From: Butyrivibrio sp.
Lineage (GTDB): Bacteria; Bacillota; Clostridia; Lachnospirales; Lachnospiraceae
Length of the DNA: 64,000 bases
Direction: 5' to 3'
NCBI GenBank assembly: GCA_015056575.1
Contig: SVGA01000003.1
Span: 124,001-188,000, forward strand
A program made the position numbers and the translations under genes. Below, piece by piece: positions 35,513-44,820 of the stretch. The notes beneath the pieces were generated by a model. The model had not been told where the DNA came from, did no database searches, and worked only from the letters and a program-made list of their open reading frames with translations. The first letter of the stretch is position 1. The number at the start of each line of letters is the position of its first letter.

Positions 35513-35920
35513 TTACTTCTTGTTACCCTTGACCTGAGTCTCCAGCTGAATGATCTTCTTGGAAGAATCATCGAGCTTCGCCTGCAGGTTCTTGCCATTC
35601 TTCTCAGCGTTCTCAAGCTTGATCTGTGTTGCGATAAGCTGATGCTTGAGATCGTAGAGCTCTTTCTCCTTCTCGGAGAGCTGCTCCTCCATCATCTCGA
35701 TCTGCTTCTTGGACTTGAAATAATCGTCTGCAATATTCAGCTGTAAAAGAACATTCTGAGTATCGATCGGCTGTCTCTTGAAGCCATCAATCTTGCTGTA
35801 CTCAGCTATCTTATTATTAATATAGGAGGCCACCTTCTGAAGGTATTCCTCACTCTCATATCCGCTTAATGTGAAAACCTTCCCCCCGATGATAACCTCG
35901 GTATCTGTCTTAGATGCCAT
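35513..35920 (-). CDS. zapA: Cell division protein ZapA
   Basis: 135 residues from ATG 35920 with GAGGGG 7 bp upstream; the frame runs 56 codons further into ruvB in another frame, and that extension has no support. ZapA marks are TEVIIGGKVFTLSGYESEEYLQKVASYINNKI at residues 6-37, followed by a long coiled coil with LLQLNIADDYFKSKKQIE. It binds and cross-links FtsZ filaments at the division site. The coiled coil (about 70-130) is longer than in the E. coli protein. It follows ruvB by 46 bp. Confidence 0.88.
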   Translation of the reverse strand: MASKTDTEVIIGGKVFTLSGYESEEYLQKVASYINNKIAEYSKIDGFKRQPIDTQNVLLQLNIADDYFKSKKQIEMMEEQLSEKEKELYDLKHQLIATQIKLENAEKNGKNLQAKLDDSSKKIIQLETQVKGNKK

Positions 35921-35966
35921 GTTAATCCCCTCACGCAGTGAATTTATTGGTAAAACGTCTATACCA

Positions 35967-36998
35967 TTATAAATCCCCATCACCGGGCATTTCAAGCCCC
36001 AAATGATGATATGCGGTATCGGTAACCACCCTGCCTCTGGGAGTTCTGTTGATGAGTCCGTTCTTGATAAGATAGGGCTCGTAAACATCCTCTATGGTAC
36101 CGGGATCCTCTCCTATGGCAGCCGCCAATGTGTCCAGTCCCACCGGACCTCCGGCAAACTTATGGATCATGGTAAGGAGAAGGTTTCTGTCCGTGTGATC
36201 AAGACCAAGCTTATCCACATCCATAAGATCCAGAGCTGTCATGGCCACATCCTCCGTGATCCTGCCGTCATACTTAACCTGGGCAAAATCTCTTACCCGC
36301 TTAAGTATCCTGTTGGCGATTCGCGGCGTTCCGCGGCTCCTTCTGGCCATCTCAAGAGCGCCCTTCTCTTCCACCTCTACGTCCAGTACCCTTGCTGACT
36401 GAAGGATGATCTCACACAGCTCATCCATGTCGTAGTACTCCATCCTGTGGATCATGCCGAATCTGTCACGAAGAGGTGCCGAGAGCATTCCCGCTCTCGT
36501 AGTGGCTCCCACCAGTGTAAAATGAGGAAGGTCCAGTCTTATAGACCTGGCTGTAGGCCCCTTGCCTATCATGATATCGATGGCGTAGTCTTCCATGGCG
36601 GGATAAAGGACCTCCTCCACCTGTCTGTTGAGACGGTGTATCTCATCCACAAACAGCACGTCCCCTTCCTGAAGGTTGTTGAGGATAGCCGCCATATCTC
36701 CCGGCTTCTCAATGGCCGGTCCGCTGGTGATCTTGATATTGACCCCCATCTCATTGGCGATGATCACCGAGAGGGTGGTCTTACCAAGTCCCGGCGGTCC
36801 GTAAAAAAGAAGGTGATCTAAGCTGTCTCCTCTCTTCTTGGCTGCTTCTATGTAGATCTTAAGGCTCTCCTTGATCTTCTTCTGTCCGATATAGTTATCA
36901 AGACTTCTGGGCCTTAAGGATCCTTCTATTTTGCTGTCTTCCGCATTGGCTTCTGCATCAAGTCCTCTTGCGGAAGTTACTATCTTACGCTTCTCCAT
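35967..36998 (-). CDS. ruvB: Holliday junction branch migration helicase RuvB
   Basis: 343 residues, full length. Opening [20 protein letters not shown], Walker [11 protein letters not shown] near residue 66, Walker [17 protein letters not shown] near 112, sensor [20 protein letters not shown] near 158, and the C-terminal winged helix ([19 protein letters not shown]). It pumps Holliday junctions with RuvA. Its start overlaps the ruvA stop by one base (ATG/TGA region), so the two are translated together. Confidence 0.97.
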   Translation of the reverse strand: MEKRKIVTSARGLDAEANAEDSKIEGSLRPRSLDNYIGQKKIKESLKIYIEAAKKRGDSLDHLLFYGPPGLGKTTLSVIIANEMGVNIKITSGPAIEKPGDMAAILNNLQEGDVLFVDEIHRLNRQVEEVLYPAMEDYAIDIMIGKGPTARSIRLDLPHFTLVGATTRAGMLSAPLRDRFGMIHRMEYYDMDELCEIILQSARVLDVEVEEKGALEMARRSRGTPRIANRILKRVRDFAQVKYDGRITEDVAMTALDLMDVDKLGLDHTDRNLLLTMIHKFAGGPVGLDTLAAAIGEDPGTIEDVYEPYLIKNGLINRTPRGRVVTDTAYHHLGLEMPGDGDL

Positions 36999-37621
36999 CA
37001 GAACATCTCCTTAAGAGCAAGTTTAAGCAGCATCTCAGTGTCTAAGGCCGCATCCTCATTGGCCTTCAGGACTTTCCTTACCGCCTTCATGGAATCTCCG
37101 GAGTTGTAACCAAGGGCCACAAGGGCTGCCACTGCCTCATCTCTTGCAGAAGAAGCCTCTCCTGTAAGGTCGTCTTCGGATACTGCGCCGGCTCCGCCCC
37201 TTAGCATATCATCTTCAGTAACCTTGATCTTGTCACGAAGCTCTAAGGTGATCCTCTCGGCGGTCTTCTTGCCAATGCCGGGAGCCTTGGAAATAGATGC
37301 AGAATCCCCCGCCATTATGGCGAACCTAAGGTCATCCGGTGACATCACCGAAAGTATGGCCAGTCCTCCCTTCGGTCCTATTCCGTTTACCGAGATGAGC
37401 ATCTTGAAAAGAGCCAGCTCATCCCTCGAAAGGAATCCGAATAAATTGAAGGCGTCCTCCTTCACATTGGTATAAGTATAGAGCTTGACCGACTCTCCGA
37501 TCCCGGGCATTCTGTCCATGGTGGAACCGGAAATAAAGACATTTATCCCTATTCCGCCCACATCTACAACGCACAGGCCCTCTTCCATATTCTCCAAAAT
37601 ACCGTTAACATATGCGATCAT
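36998..37621 (-). CDS. ruvA: Holliday junction DNA-binding protein RuvA
   Basis: 207 residues. N-terminal OB domain [20 protein letters not shown], helix-hairpin-helix motifs [17 protein letters not shown] near 72 and [21 protein letters not shown] near 108, acidic linker (140-160), and a C-terminal RuvB-binding domain [20 protein letters not shown]. It tetramerises on Holliday junctions and loads RuvB. AAGGGAG precedes the ATG. A LexA box in its promoter suggests DNA-damage induction. Confidence 0.97.
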   Translation of the reverse strand: MIAYVNGILENMEEGLCVVDVGGIGINVFISGSTMDRMPGIGESVKLYTYTNVKEDAFNLFGFLSRDELALFKMLISVNGIGPKGGLAILSVMSPDDLRFAIMAGDSASISKAPGIGKKTAERITLELRDKIKVTEDDMLRGGAGAVSEDDLTGEASSARDEAVAALVALGYNSGDSMKAVRKVLKANEDAALDTEMLLKLALKEMF

Positions 37622-37644
37622 TCTTATGTTCTCCCTTAGAAATC

Positions 37645-37673
37645 ATTATACCCAAACATCTGTTCTGATGCAA
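37645..37673 (-). promoter_or_regulatory. ruvA promoter with SOS (LexA) box
   Basis: On the - strand: -35 TTGCAT (37668-37673), 17-bp spacer, -10 TATAAT (37645-37650). The spacer carries AGAACAGATGTTTG (37653-37666), which matches the core GAACRNRYGTTY of the Gram-positive LexA consensus; only the two end bases differ. It gives ruvAB its own damage-inducible start within the long core operon. Confidence 0.82.
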
Positions 37674-37697
37674 GCATCAAAGATTATCCTTGGAAGT

Positions 37698-38555
37698 TCA
37701 AAGAAATTCTCCCATTTCCTTAATGGAATCAAAGATCGCATCAGGCTGTACCTTTGAATCCGGCACCTCCGAAAGCTTCGTCTCACCGGTGAGCACCAGA
37801 ATTCCCTTGGCTCCGTTATTGACGCCTGTTGCAACGTCAGTATATATGCGGTCTCCCACAAAAGCTATCTTGCTCTTTTCAACTCCGGTAGCATCCACGA
37901 TCATATCCACCGTCTCCTTGAAGGGCTTGCCCACAAACCTGGGGCTCACCTTGGTGGACAGCTCAATGGCAGCGCACATGGCGCCGCAGTCCGGGATAAA
38001 GCCTCCCTTCACCGGGCAGTTGATATCAAGATGAGTAGCAAGAAACTCCGCTCCATTCATGATATAGACGCAGGCATTGGACAGCTTCTCGAAATTCAAT
38101 GTCTTGTCAAAAGCAACAACCACGATATCGGGAATTTCCTTGCACTCAGCATGGGTCATGGCTGCCTTCTCGTCTCTTTCCGAGGTAAAAAGCTTTATCC
38201 CGGCATCACGAAAGCTCTTTTCCAGCTCGGGAGTTCCCAGAAGGTAGACACTCCTGTCAGGTCTTGCGCTCTTTAAGAAACGGATCATCACATCTCCACT
38301 GGTCATGATCATATCCCTTGTAACGTGACAATTCATTTTTGCAAGCTTTTCGATATAAAGCTCTGAGGTCGACGAAGAATTATTGGTAAAAAAGATATAT
38401 CTTTTCCCGGACCTTGTCGCCGCCTTCAGGAAATCCAACGCACCGTCAATGATGTCATTTCCCAGGTAGAAGGTCCCGTCCAGGTCCAGCACGAAAAGCT
38501 CCGTCTCCTCCATTATCTTTTTCTTGTTTTCAATACTTTGTAACACTTGTGTCAT
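37698..38555 (-). CDS. HAD-IIA family sugar-phosphate phosphatase (NagD-like)
   Basis: 285 residues from ATG 38555; a later ATG (38513, MEETELF) is possible, because an extended -10 (TGGTATAAT, 38559-38567) sits directly before the first ATG. The nucleophile motif DLDGTFYLG is near residue 24, FFTNNSSSTSELY near 56, and the C-terminal KIAFVGDRIYTDVATGVNNGAKGILV near 232. NagD-like enzymes dephosphorylate small sugar or glycerol phosphates. It follows the ion-channel gene by 4 bp. The substrate cannot be told. Confidence 0.85.
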   Translation of the reverse strand: MTQVLQSIENKKKIMEETELFVLDLDGTFYLGNDIIDGALDFLKAATRSGKRYIFFTNNSSSTSELYIEKLAKMNCHVTRDMIMTSGDVMIRFLKSARPDRSVYLLGTPELEKSFRDAGIKLFTSERDEKAAMTHAECKEIPDIVVVAFDKTLNFEKLSNACVYIMNGAEFLATHLDINCPVKGGFIPDCGAMCAAIELSTKVSPRFVGKPFKETVDMIVDATGVEKSKIAFVGDRIYTDVATGVNNGAKGILVLTGETKLSEVPDSKVQPDAIFDSIKEMGEFL

Positions 38556-38559
38556 ATTA

Positions 38560-39792
38560 TTATACCAGATTCTGATTATTTACATGTTTCTCATACAAAA
38601 GGATCTCATCTCCGGCTCTGATAACAAGGTTGCCGTTGGGGATCAGAGCTTTGCCGTTTCTTCTTATCAGGAAAATAAAGCTCTGTCTTGAGATGTCAAT
38701 ATCCCTGATGGCCAAGCCGTTCCATGAGTGTCCCTCTCCGATACTTATATCCTTGAGAGCAATGGGCTGTATCTCCTTGGTCTTTTCGGCACACATGACA
38801 ATAAGGTCATTTTTTTCAAGAACCGCGCTGCCTCTGGGGATTATGGTCTCTCCCCTTCGCTGTATGGCCACTATCATGATGTCCCGCGGAAGTCCGATCT
38901 CACTGATCTTTTTGCCAACCCAGCCGTCTTTTTCTAAAAGGCGAACCCTTATAAAGTGGATGTTCTCCTCCTCTTCCAAATAACCTACGGTCTTAAGCCT
39001 TTGATACTGCTCAACAAACCCCGCTGAAATAATACCCGTCGGAATGGCAACCATGCCTACTCCAAGAAAGCTTATGATGATACCCAGTATCTTGCCGGTG
39101 ATAGTCACAGGGTAAATGTCCCCATAGCCCACGGTCAAAAGAGTCGATGTGGCCCACCAGATACCTGAAAAGGCGTTCTGAAAAACATCCGGCTGGGCAT
39201 CGTGTTCAACGCTGTACATACAAAGGCTGGAGGCCATCATCAGTATAAGGATGATGAAAACCGAAGCCGTAAGCTGCTGTTTCTTGGAAGAAATAACCTC
39301 AGTGATAACGTTAAGCTGATCGTAGTAGGAATTGATCCTGAAAAGCCTTAAGATCCTTGCCACCCTGAAGAGCCTGAATACTGCACTTCCCATGGGAAAG
39401 AACACCGGCAGGTAATATGGAAGGAAGGACAAAAGGTCAATGATCCCGGCAAAGGAAAATATATATTTGATAAGGGATTGTGATTCGGATAATTTAGGAT
39501 ATTGAGCTTTAGCGGTGAAAAGACGCAGCCCATAGTCCACTGCAAAGAAAAATACCGTTACCGCTTCAATAGTAAGGAGGAGCCCTTTATAGTGCTCCTC
39601 CATATAATCAAATGTGATCGCAAATGCAGCAAAAAGATTCAGCACAAGGGCTACTATGCTGATGATGTCGTAAAGTCTGTTGATGGGTTCATCAACAACA
39701 CCTGTGCTGACCATATTGAATACCTTGGCCCTTACACGGTTTACGTCTCTCCCCAAACTTTTACCGGGTTTAATTCCCTTAGTATCGGTCAT
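38560..39792 (-). CDS. Voltage-gated-type K+ channel with two TrkA-C domains
   Basis: 410 residues. Six membrane helices, with an arginine-spaced S4 segment AVFRLFRVARILRLFRI near residue 138-154, and the K+ selectivity filter TVGYGD near 217. The cytoplasmic part holds two tandem RCK-C/TrkA-C domains: VGKKISEIGLPRDIMIVAIQRRGETIIP near 288 and WNGLAIRDIDISRQSFIFLIRRNGKALIPNG near 360. The NAD-binding RCK-N domain is missing. TrkA-C domains in other K+ proteins bind c-di-AMP or nucleotides. It overlaps the helicase gene by 4 bp. Confidence 0.87.
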   Translation of the reverse strand: MTDTKGIKPGKSLGRDVNRVRAKVFNMVSTGVVDEPINRLYDIISIVALVLNLFAAFAITFDYMEEHYKGLLLTIEAVTVFFFAVDYGLRLFTAKAQYPKLSESQSLIKYIFSFAGIIDLLSFLPYYLPVFFPMGSAVFRLFRVARILRLFRINSYYDQLNVITEVISSKKQQLTASVFIILILMMASSLCMYSVEHDAQPDVFQNAFSGIWWATSTLLTVGYGDIYPVTITGKILGIIISFLGVGMVAIPTGIISAGFVEQYQRLKTVGYLEEEENIHFIRVRLLEKDGWVGKKISEIGLPRDIMIVAIQRRGETIIPRGSAVLEKNDLIVMCAEKTKEIQPIALKDISIGEGHSWNGLAIRDIDISRQSFIFLIRRNGKALIPNGNLVIRAGDEILLYEKHVNNQNLV

Positions 39793-41765
39793 TTCTTCTC
39801 CCTGTTTTTGCGTTTGCCGAAGCTCTCCATTACAAGGTCGCTTACGTCCTGAAGATAATCAAGGCTCCTCTTCTTGTTCCTGGCCTTAATGCTCTTCTTC
39901 TCTTCCTTGGACATGTTCATGGTGTCACTGTCCTGTCCCACATACCACGCCTTGGTAGAGCCTTCCCCCTTTATTGTAACTCTTCCGACATTCTCAATTG
40001 TATCAGAAGACTTCCCTAAATACTTTCTTTCGCTGCCGGTCTTCTCAGCTTTGGCAGCTGTTTTCCTATAGATGGACTTAAGCTCCTCAAGATCGCCTAT
40101 TTCAGACTTGCCGCTGTCTTTCTTTCTGGTATCGGCCTTTCTGCTGTCAGCCTTCTTGTTTTCGGCTTTTTTACCTCCGGTCTTTCTGGTTTCGGCCTTG
40201 TCGGCATAGGTTTTTCTTCCATCCGAAGACTTCCTGCCACTTCTTTTGCCTTCGCCATCACCGGATTTTCCTGTCCTGTAAGAGCCGTCTCTTTCCTCAC
40301 TGTTTCGTCCTCTGCGGCCTCTTCCGAACTTGTCATCGCCGTCACGTCTTCTGAGTCTTTCTCCGGACCTTCTGTACTGGTCACGCTTTGATTCTCTCTT
40401 CTCAAAAAGAACAAGGTCCTGAATATCCGCGCCCATCTTAAGCTTCATGAAACCGGCCGCCAGCTGCTCTGCGGTATACTCTCCCTCATCAACCTTCTGA
40501 TTGACGAACTCCAGAGCCGATGCGATATCGCCCTTCTCAATGATATCGATAACCTCGGCAAAGACCTTCTGGCTCTTGGCCCTTGTTATCTCTTTTGCCC
40601 CGGGAACTCTTCTCTCCTCGATCCTGGTGTGGCACACCTTCTCGATCTCGCGAAGCTTGTACATCTCTCTTCCGCCCACCAGGGTAAAAGACTTACCGCT
40701 CTTGCCGGCACGTCCCGTTCTTCCGATCCTGTGAACGTAGTACTCGATATCCTCGGGGATATCAAAGTTAAACACCGCCTCAACACCGCTTACATCGATG
40801 CCTCTGGCCGCCACGTCTGTGGCAATAAGTATGTTGATCCTGCCGTTTCTGAACAGGCCCATTACCGTATCACGCTGATTCTGTGACAGATCCCCGTGGA
40901 GTCCGTCGCAAAGATATCCCTTGCCCTTAAGTGACTCTGAAAGCTGGTCCACCATTCTCTTGGTATTGCAGAAAATAAGGGATCTTGCGGGATTGTAATA
41001 ATCAAGAAGTCTTACAAGGACCTCTTCCTTCATCTTCTGGGGAACTCTGTAGTAAGCCTGGTCAATGGCTGCCACAGTGATCTCCTTTGGGGTCATCTTG
41101 ATGTACTGCGCATCCTTCTGATACTTCCTGGTGATCTGAAGGATAGGCTCAGGCATTGTTGCGGAGAAAAGAGCTGTCTGCCTCTCCTGCGGCATTCCCT
41201 GAAGAATTGTCTCAATATCATCCCTGAAGCCCATATCCAGCATCTCGTCTGCCTCATCAAGGACCAGAACTCTGACGCTCTTGAGCTTCATGGTATGACG
41301 TCTCATGTGATCCATGACACGTCCCGGTGTTCCCACCACAATCTGTACTCCGGCAGAAAGAGCCTTTATCTGCCTTGATATATCCTGACCGCCGTATACC
41401 GCAAGGACTCTGATGCCGTGCATGTACTTGGCGAAATCTCTGATGTCGTCTGCGGCCTGCATTGCCAGCTCCCTTGTGGGGCACAGAACAACAGCCTGCA
41501 GGTGCTTGCTCTCTGGATCGACCTTCTCAAGAATCGGGATTCCGAAAGCTGCGGTTTTGCCCGTTCCGGTCTGGGCCTGACCGATGATGTCTTTTCCCTC
41601 CATCATCACAGGGATCGCAGCCTTCTGGATTGGGGACATTACCTCAAATCCCATCTCGGAAACTGCGCGGATAATTCTCTCATCAAGGCCTGAATCCTCG
41701 TATCGTACCTCGACGTTTTCTTTTGCCTTGTCTGTTACTTCAATCAAATCTAAATCTTTACTCAT
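39789..41765 (-). CDS. DEAD-box RNA helicase with basic C-terminal tail
   Basis: 658 residues. Motif I AQTGTGKT near residue 58, motif Ib TPGRVMDH near 142, DEAD near 167, SAT near 197, and motif VI HRIGRTGRAGK near 340. After the helicase core comes a helical segment (about 410-460) and a long Lys/Arg/Asp/Gly tail (about 470-620) with degenerate repeats of the type (K/R)KADxRK. It unwinds RNA duplexes using ATP and resembles CsdA/DeaD/CshA enzymes of cold growth and ribosome assembly. It follows pgsA by 15 bp. Confidence 0.93.
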   Translation of the reverse strand: MSKDLDLIEVTDKAKENVEVRYEDSGLDERIIRAVSEMGFEVMSPIQKAAIPVMMEGKDIIGQAQTGTGKTAAFGIPILEKVDPESKHLQAVVLCPTRELAMQAADDIRDFAKYMHGIRVLAVYGGQDISRQIKALSAGVQIVVGTPGRVMDHMRRHTMKLKSVRVLVLDEADEMLDMGFRDDIETILQGMPQERQTALFSATMPEPILQITRKYQKDAQYIKMTPKEITVAAIDQAYYRVPQKMKEEVLVRLLDYYNPARSLIFCNTKRMVDQLSESLKGKGYLCDGLHGDLSQNQRDTVMGLFRNGRINILIATDVAARGIDVSGVEAVFNFDIPEDIEYYVHRIGRTGRAGKSGKSFTLVGGREMYKLREIEKVCHTRIEERRVPGAKEITRAKSQKVFAEVIDIIEKGDIASALEFVNQKVDEGEYTAEQLAAGFMKLKMGADIQDLVLFEKRESKRDQYRRSGERLRRRDGDDKFGRGRRGRNSEERDGSYRTGKSGDGEGKRSGRKSSDGRKTYADKAETRKTGGKKAENKKADSRKADTRKKDSGKSEIGDLEELKSIYRKTAAKAEKTGSERKYLGKSSDTIENVGRVTIKGEGSTKAWYVGQDSDTMNMSKEEKKSIKARNKKRSLDYLQDVSDLVMESFGKRKNREKK

Positions 41766-41780
41766 TAAAACTCCTAAAAA

Positions 41781-42326
41781 TTACATGTCCCCGCTCATGA
41801 CATCCTTGTTCTTGATAAGGTAGTCACACAGTGAAACGATGGTGAGGACTAAAGCGATCCACATCAGAATCTGTGTAATAAGCGGAAATGGTGCCATCTC
41901 CAGGTTCATTATCATGAAGATGACCATAAACATCTGAAATGTTGTCTTAAACTTGCCCCAGTAGCTGGCGGCGATAACTCTTCCGTTATCAGCAGCGATA
42001 AGTCTGAATCCGCTGATGATAAACTCTCTTGCAATGATGATGATAACGATCCATGCAGGTATCCTGTCAAGTTCAATAAGCCCTATCATGGCGCTGCAAA
42101 CAAGAAGCTTGTCCGCAAGGGGATCCATGAACTTTCCAAAGTCTGTTACCAGGTTGTACTTTCTGGCGATCTTGCCGTCCAGAAGGTCTGTCAGTGAAGC
42201 CACGATGAAGATTGCCAGTGCGATCCACTTGAAGTAAGGGTTCATGGCATCATTCAGAAGAAAGAATACAAAAAAGGGAATCAAAATAACTCTGCATACA
42301 GTAAGCTTATTCGGTAAATTCATCAC
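41781..42326 (-). CDS. pgsA: CDP-diacylglycerol-glycerol-3-phosphate 3-phosphatidyltransferase
   Basis: 181 residues with four or five membrane segments. The CDP-alcohol phosphotransferase signature DG-x2-AR-x8-G-x3-D-x3-D is seen as DGKIARKYNLVTDFGKFMD followed by PLADK near residue 49-72. It makes phosphatidylglycerol phosphate, the first committed step to phosphatidylglycerol and cardiolipin. It overlaps the end of rimO by 20 bp, a close coupling. The start MMNLPNKLTVCRVILIPFFV is typical. Confidence 0.95.
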   Translation of the reverse strand: MMNLPNKLTVCRVILIPFFVFFLLNDAMNPYFKWIALAIFIVASLTDLLDGKIARKYNLVTDFGKFMDPLADKLLVCSAMIGLIELDRIPAWIVIIIIAREFIISGFRLIAADNGRVIAASYWGKFKTTFQMFMVIFMIMNLEMAPFPLITQILMWIALVLTIVSLCDYLIKNKDVMSGDM

Positions 42327-43674
42327 TCAACTCTCCTATCAAATCGTATTCGTTGGAACCTGTTATCAAAACATTTACATAATCGCCGGTCATCAGCTCC
42401 CTCTGAACTCCGGTGATAAAAAGATACCCGTCAATATCCGGTGCATCCTTGTAGGTCCTGGCCACATAGGACAAGCCATCATCATCATCCTCATCGGTGA
42501 TCCTGCCCTCGATGACTGCAGTGACGGTCTTCCCCACCATCTTCGCCGCATCCTCGAAAGCGATCTCCTGCTGAAGCTTCATGAGCTTGTTCCTTCGAAG
42601 GGTCTTGGTCCTCTCTGTGACCTGATCCGGCATAGCAGCCGCCGGTGTATCCTCTTCCTGAGAATAGGTGAACACTCCCAGTCTGTCGAACCTCATATCC
42701 CGCACAAGAGCCATGGTCTCATTGTGATCCGCCGCAGTCTCCCCGGGGAATCCGCTTATCAGGGTAGTCCTTATACAGATATCCGGGATCTCCTTGCGAA
42801 GGTGGGTGATCAACTGCCTTATCTGGGCGTTGTTGGTTCTTCTTCCCATGCGCCTTAAGACATCATCTGAGCCGGACTGGATGGGAATATCAAGATACTT
42901 GCATATCTTGGGTTCATTCTTGATGGTCTGTATTAGCTCCTCATCAAATTCCTCAGGGTAGCAGTACAGGATCCTGATCCACTTAAAGCCCTCTATCTTG
43001 CAAAGCTCTCTTAAAAGCTCCGGCAGCATCTTCTTCCCATACAGGTCGATGCCGTAAATGGTGGTCTCCTGGGCAACTATGATGAGCTCTGTCACGCCGT
43101 TCTCAGCCAGCTGCCTTGCGTCCTTAAGAAGATCTTCCATGGGAACGCTTCTGTAGGAGCCTCTTACCTTGGGAATAATGCAGTAGGTACAGCGCTTGTC
43201 GCAGCCTTCCGCAATCTTGAGGTAATTGAAAAGTCCCCCCGTGGTGATGACTCTTTTCATTCCGCCGACAGGCTTTCTGTCCACGTCATCGAAGTAGTTC
43301 TTATGGGAAAAGAGCCTGTTCCTCTCAAGGGTCTCTTCAAGGGCCTTTACGACCTTGTCTGTGGATGTAACTCCCAGGATCTCGTCAACCTCCGGGATCT
43401 CTGTCTGAATCTCCTCGCGGTACCTCTCGGCAAGACAGCCGGTGACGATAAGGGCCTTAAGCTGCCCGGATTTACGGCGCTCAGCCAGTTCCAGGATAGC
43501 ATCGATACTCTCCTGCTTCGCATCATTTATAAAGCAGCAGGTGTTAACAACTGCTGCTTCTGCTTCATCCTCGTCATCTGTAAAGCTGTGTCCACTGCCT
43601 GTGAGCATCCCCAGCATGACCTCAGTGTCAACCCGGTTCTTGTCACATCCAAGTGATACAAATAAGATTTTCAT
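42307..43674 (-). CDS. rimO: Ribosomal protein S12 methylthiotransferase RimO
   Basis: 455 residues. N-terminal methylthiotransferase domain MKILFVSLGCDKNRVDTE with cysteines near 10, 46 (VNTCCFINDAKQE) and 80 (VTGCLAERYREE). Radical SAM motif C-x3-C-x2-C in GCDKRCTYCIIPKVRGSYRS near residue 156, and a C-terminal TRAM domain. RimO adds a methylthio group to Asp88 of ribosomal protein S12 using two [4Fe-4S] clusters. The GCDKNRVD start fits RimO rather than MiaB. Confidence 0.93.
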   Translation of the reverse strand: MKILFVSLGCDKNRVDTEVMLGMLTGSGHSFTDDEDEAEAAVVNTCCFINDAKQESIDAILELAERRKSGQLKALIVTGCLAERYREEIQTEIPEVDEILGVTSTDKVVKALEETLERNRLFSHKNYFDDVDRKPVGGMKRVITTGGLFNYLKIAEGCDKRCTYCIIPKVRGSYRSVPMEDLLKDARQLAENGVTELIIVAQETTIYGIDLYGKKMLPELLRELCKIEGFKWIRILYCYPEEFDEELIQTIKNEPKICKYLDIPIQSGSDDVLRRMGRRTNNAQIRQLITHLRKEIPDICIRTTLISGFPGETAADHNETMALVRDMRFDRLGVFTYSQEEDTPAAAMPDQVTERTKTLRRNKLMKLQQEIAFEDAAKMVGKTVTAVIEGRITDEDDDDGLSYVARTYKDAPDIDGYLFITGVQRELMTGDYVNVLITGSNEYDLIGELSDEFTE

Positions 43675-43678
43675 ACTA

Positions 43679-43978
43679 TCAGTTCTCTTCTGATCCTTCT
43701 GCCTCTTCTACAGGCTCTGCTTCCTCAGCGATAAGAGCGGCCTTCTCCTCATCTGTAAGGATACGGAGCTGTGCCTGATTCATCTCATCAACAGCAATGG
43801 AAAGGGGCTTCTGCTTGTCCTTAACCTTTACCATGGGCTCATCGCCTGCGATGATCTGTCTTGCTCTCTTGGCAGTAGCCATAACTACTGAATATCTGGA
43901 GTTGATAACGGGCTGCTCGCCTTCCTCAACTTCCTTGTTTACAACGTTCATAAGATCAACATAAGAAGGGTGTATCAT
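43679..43978 (-). CDS. rpoZ: RNA polymerase omega subunit
   Basis: 99 residues. The omega pattern is NSRYSVVMATAKRARQIIAGD at residues 26-46 and KPLSIAVDEMNQAQLRIL near 60. Omega helps assemble and stabilise the RNA polymerase beta' subunit. The C-terminal 20 residues are acidic. It lies between gmk (44 bp upstream) and rimO, a common Bacillota arrangement. Confidence 0.92.
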   Translation of the reverse strand: MIHPSYVDLMNVVNKEVEEGEQPVINSRYSVVMATAKRARQIIAGDEPMVKVKDKQKPLSIAVDEMNQAQLRILTDEEKAALIAEEAEPVEEAEGSEEN

Positions 43979-44022
43979 TTTGTTCCTTTCCTGCGGAAAA
44001 CCGCAAATACAAGCTAAAAGTA

Positions 44023-44646
44023 TTATAACTCATTAAGCTCATTTCTGATAGTGTCTATAAGTTCAAGATTTCTCATGGGGCTTTGATGAGCGGCACCGAT
44101 TATCTGGTGCAGCCTGTCAATACACTCCTCAAGGTCATCATTGACTACAATATAATCATACTTCTCGATTCCGATGGATTCCTCTTTGGCTCTCTTGAGT
44201 CTCTTGGCAATCACTTCATCGGTCTCGGTGCCTCTGCCCCGAAGTCTCTTCTCCAGTTCCCGGGCTGAAGGTGGCATAACGAACAGCAAAACCGCATCGG
44301 GGTACTGCTCTTTGATCTGAAGGGCTCCCTGGATCTCAATCTCCAGGATGACATCTATGCCGGAAGAGAGCTTATCTTCCACAAACTTCCTGGGTGTTCC
44401 GTAGTAGTGGTTAACATATCCCGCATGTTCGATAAGACCGTTCTCTTCTATCAGCTTCTCAAATTCTTCATTGGTAACAAAGAAATATTCTCTTCCGTTC
44501 TCCTCGCCGGGTCTTGGGTCTCTGGTAGTTGCCGAAATTGAAAGTGCATAGCCGGGATATTTGGCTATAAGTCCCTTCATCAGAGTTCCCTTGCCTGCTC
44601 CGGAAAAGCCGGAAACAACAATGATAATTCCTTTGCGATTGCTCAT
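44023..44646 (-). CDS. gmk: Guanylate kinase
   Basis: 207 residues from ATG 44646, behind AGAGGAA; the frame extends 20 codons further without support. P-loop GFSGAGKGT near residue 14, SISATTRDPRPGEENGREYFFV near 38, and the KRLKRAKEE lid near 145. It phosphorylates GMP to GDP for nucleotide supply. It follows yicC; the spacer contains hairpins but no gene. Confidence 0.95.
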   Translation of the reverse strand: MSNRKGIIIVVSGFSGAGKGTLMKGLIAKYPGYALSISATTRDPRPGEENGREYFFVTNEEFEKLIEENGLIEHAGYVNHYYGTPRKFVEDKLSSGIDVILEIEIQGALQIKEQYPDAVLLFVMPPSARELEKRLRGRGTETDEVIAKRLKRAKEESIGIEKYDYIVVNDDLEECIDRLHQIIGAAHQSPMRNLELIDTIRNELNEL

Positions 44647-44820
44647 CTTAAAATATTCCTCTGTCCTGATTAGTTTCGTGATATACGGATTGCTTCGCTC
44701 CCGCAATCCTACAGCTATTCGGAATCCGCACTACCGTGCTACTTCCTCATACCTGTTCGGTCTTCAAGGCCATGTGATTCTTTGCACAAGTGCAGAATCC
44801 CATGCCTTTGAATCCCTGTA
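44647..44820 (-). other. yicC-gmk spacer with two hairpins, no remA
   Basis: The 174-bp spacer holds a hairpin at 44687-44709 (7-bp perfect stem) and a bulged, about 15-bp hairpin at 44768-44806 capped by GCAC/GTGC. In many Bacillota a remA (DUF370) gene of about 90 codons occupies this place; no frame with that sequence is present here. The hairpins may shape gmk expression. Confidence 0.5.

Noticed and set aside
35921-36088. Longer ZapA start
   Set aside because: The extension lies in ruvB DNA, has no homology to ZapA, and the internal ATG has a good ribosome site.
44710-44820. tRNA-like hairpins in the yicC-gmk spacer
   Set aside because: No cloverleaf, no T-loop sequence; only simple hairpins.
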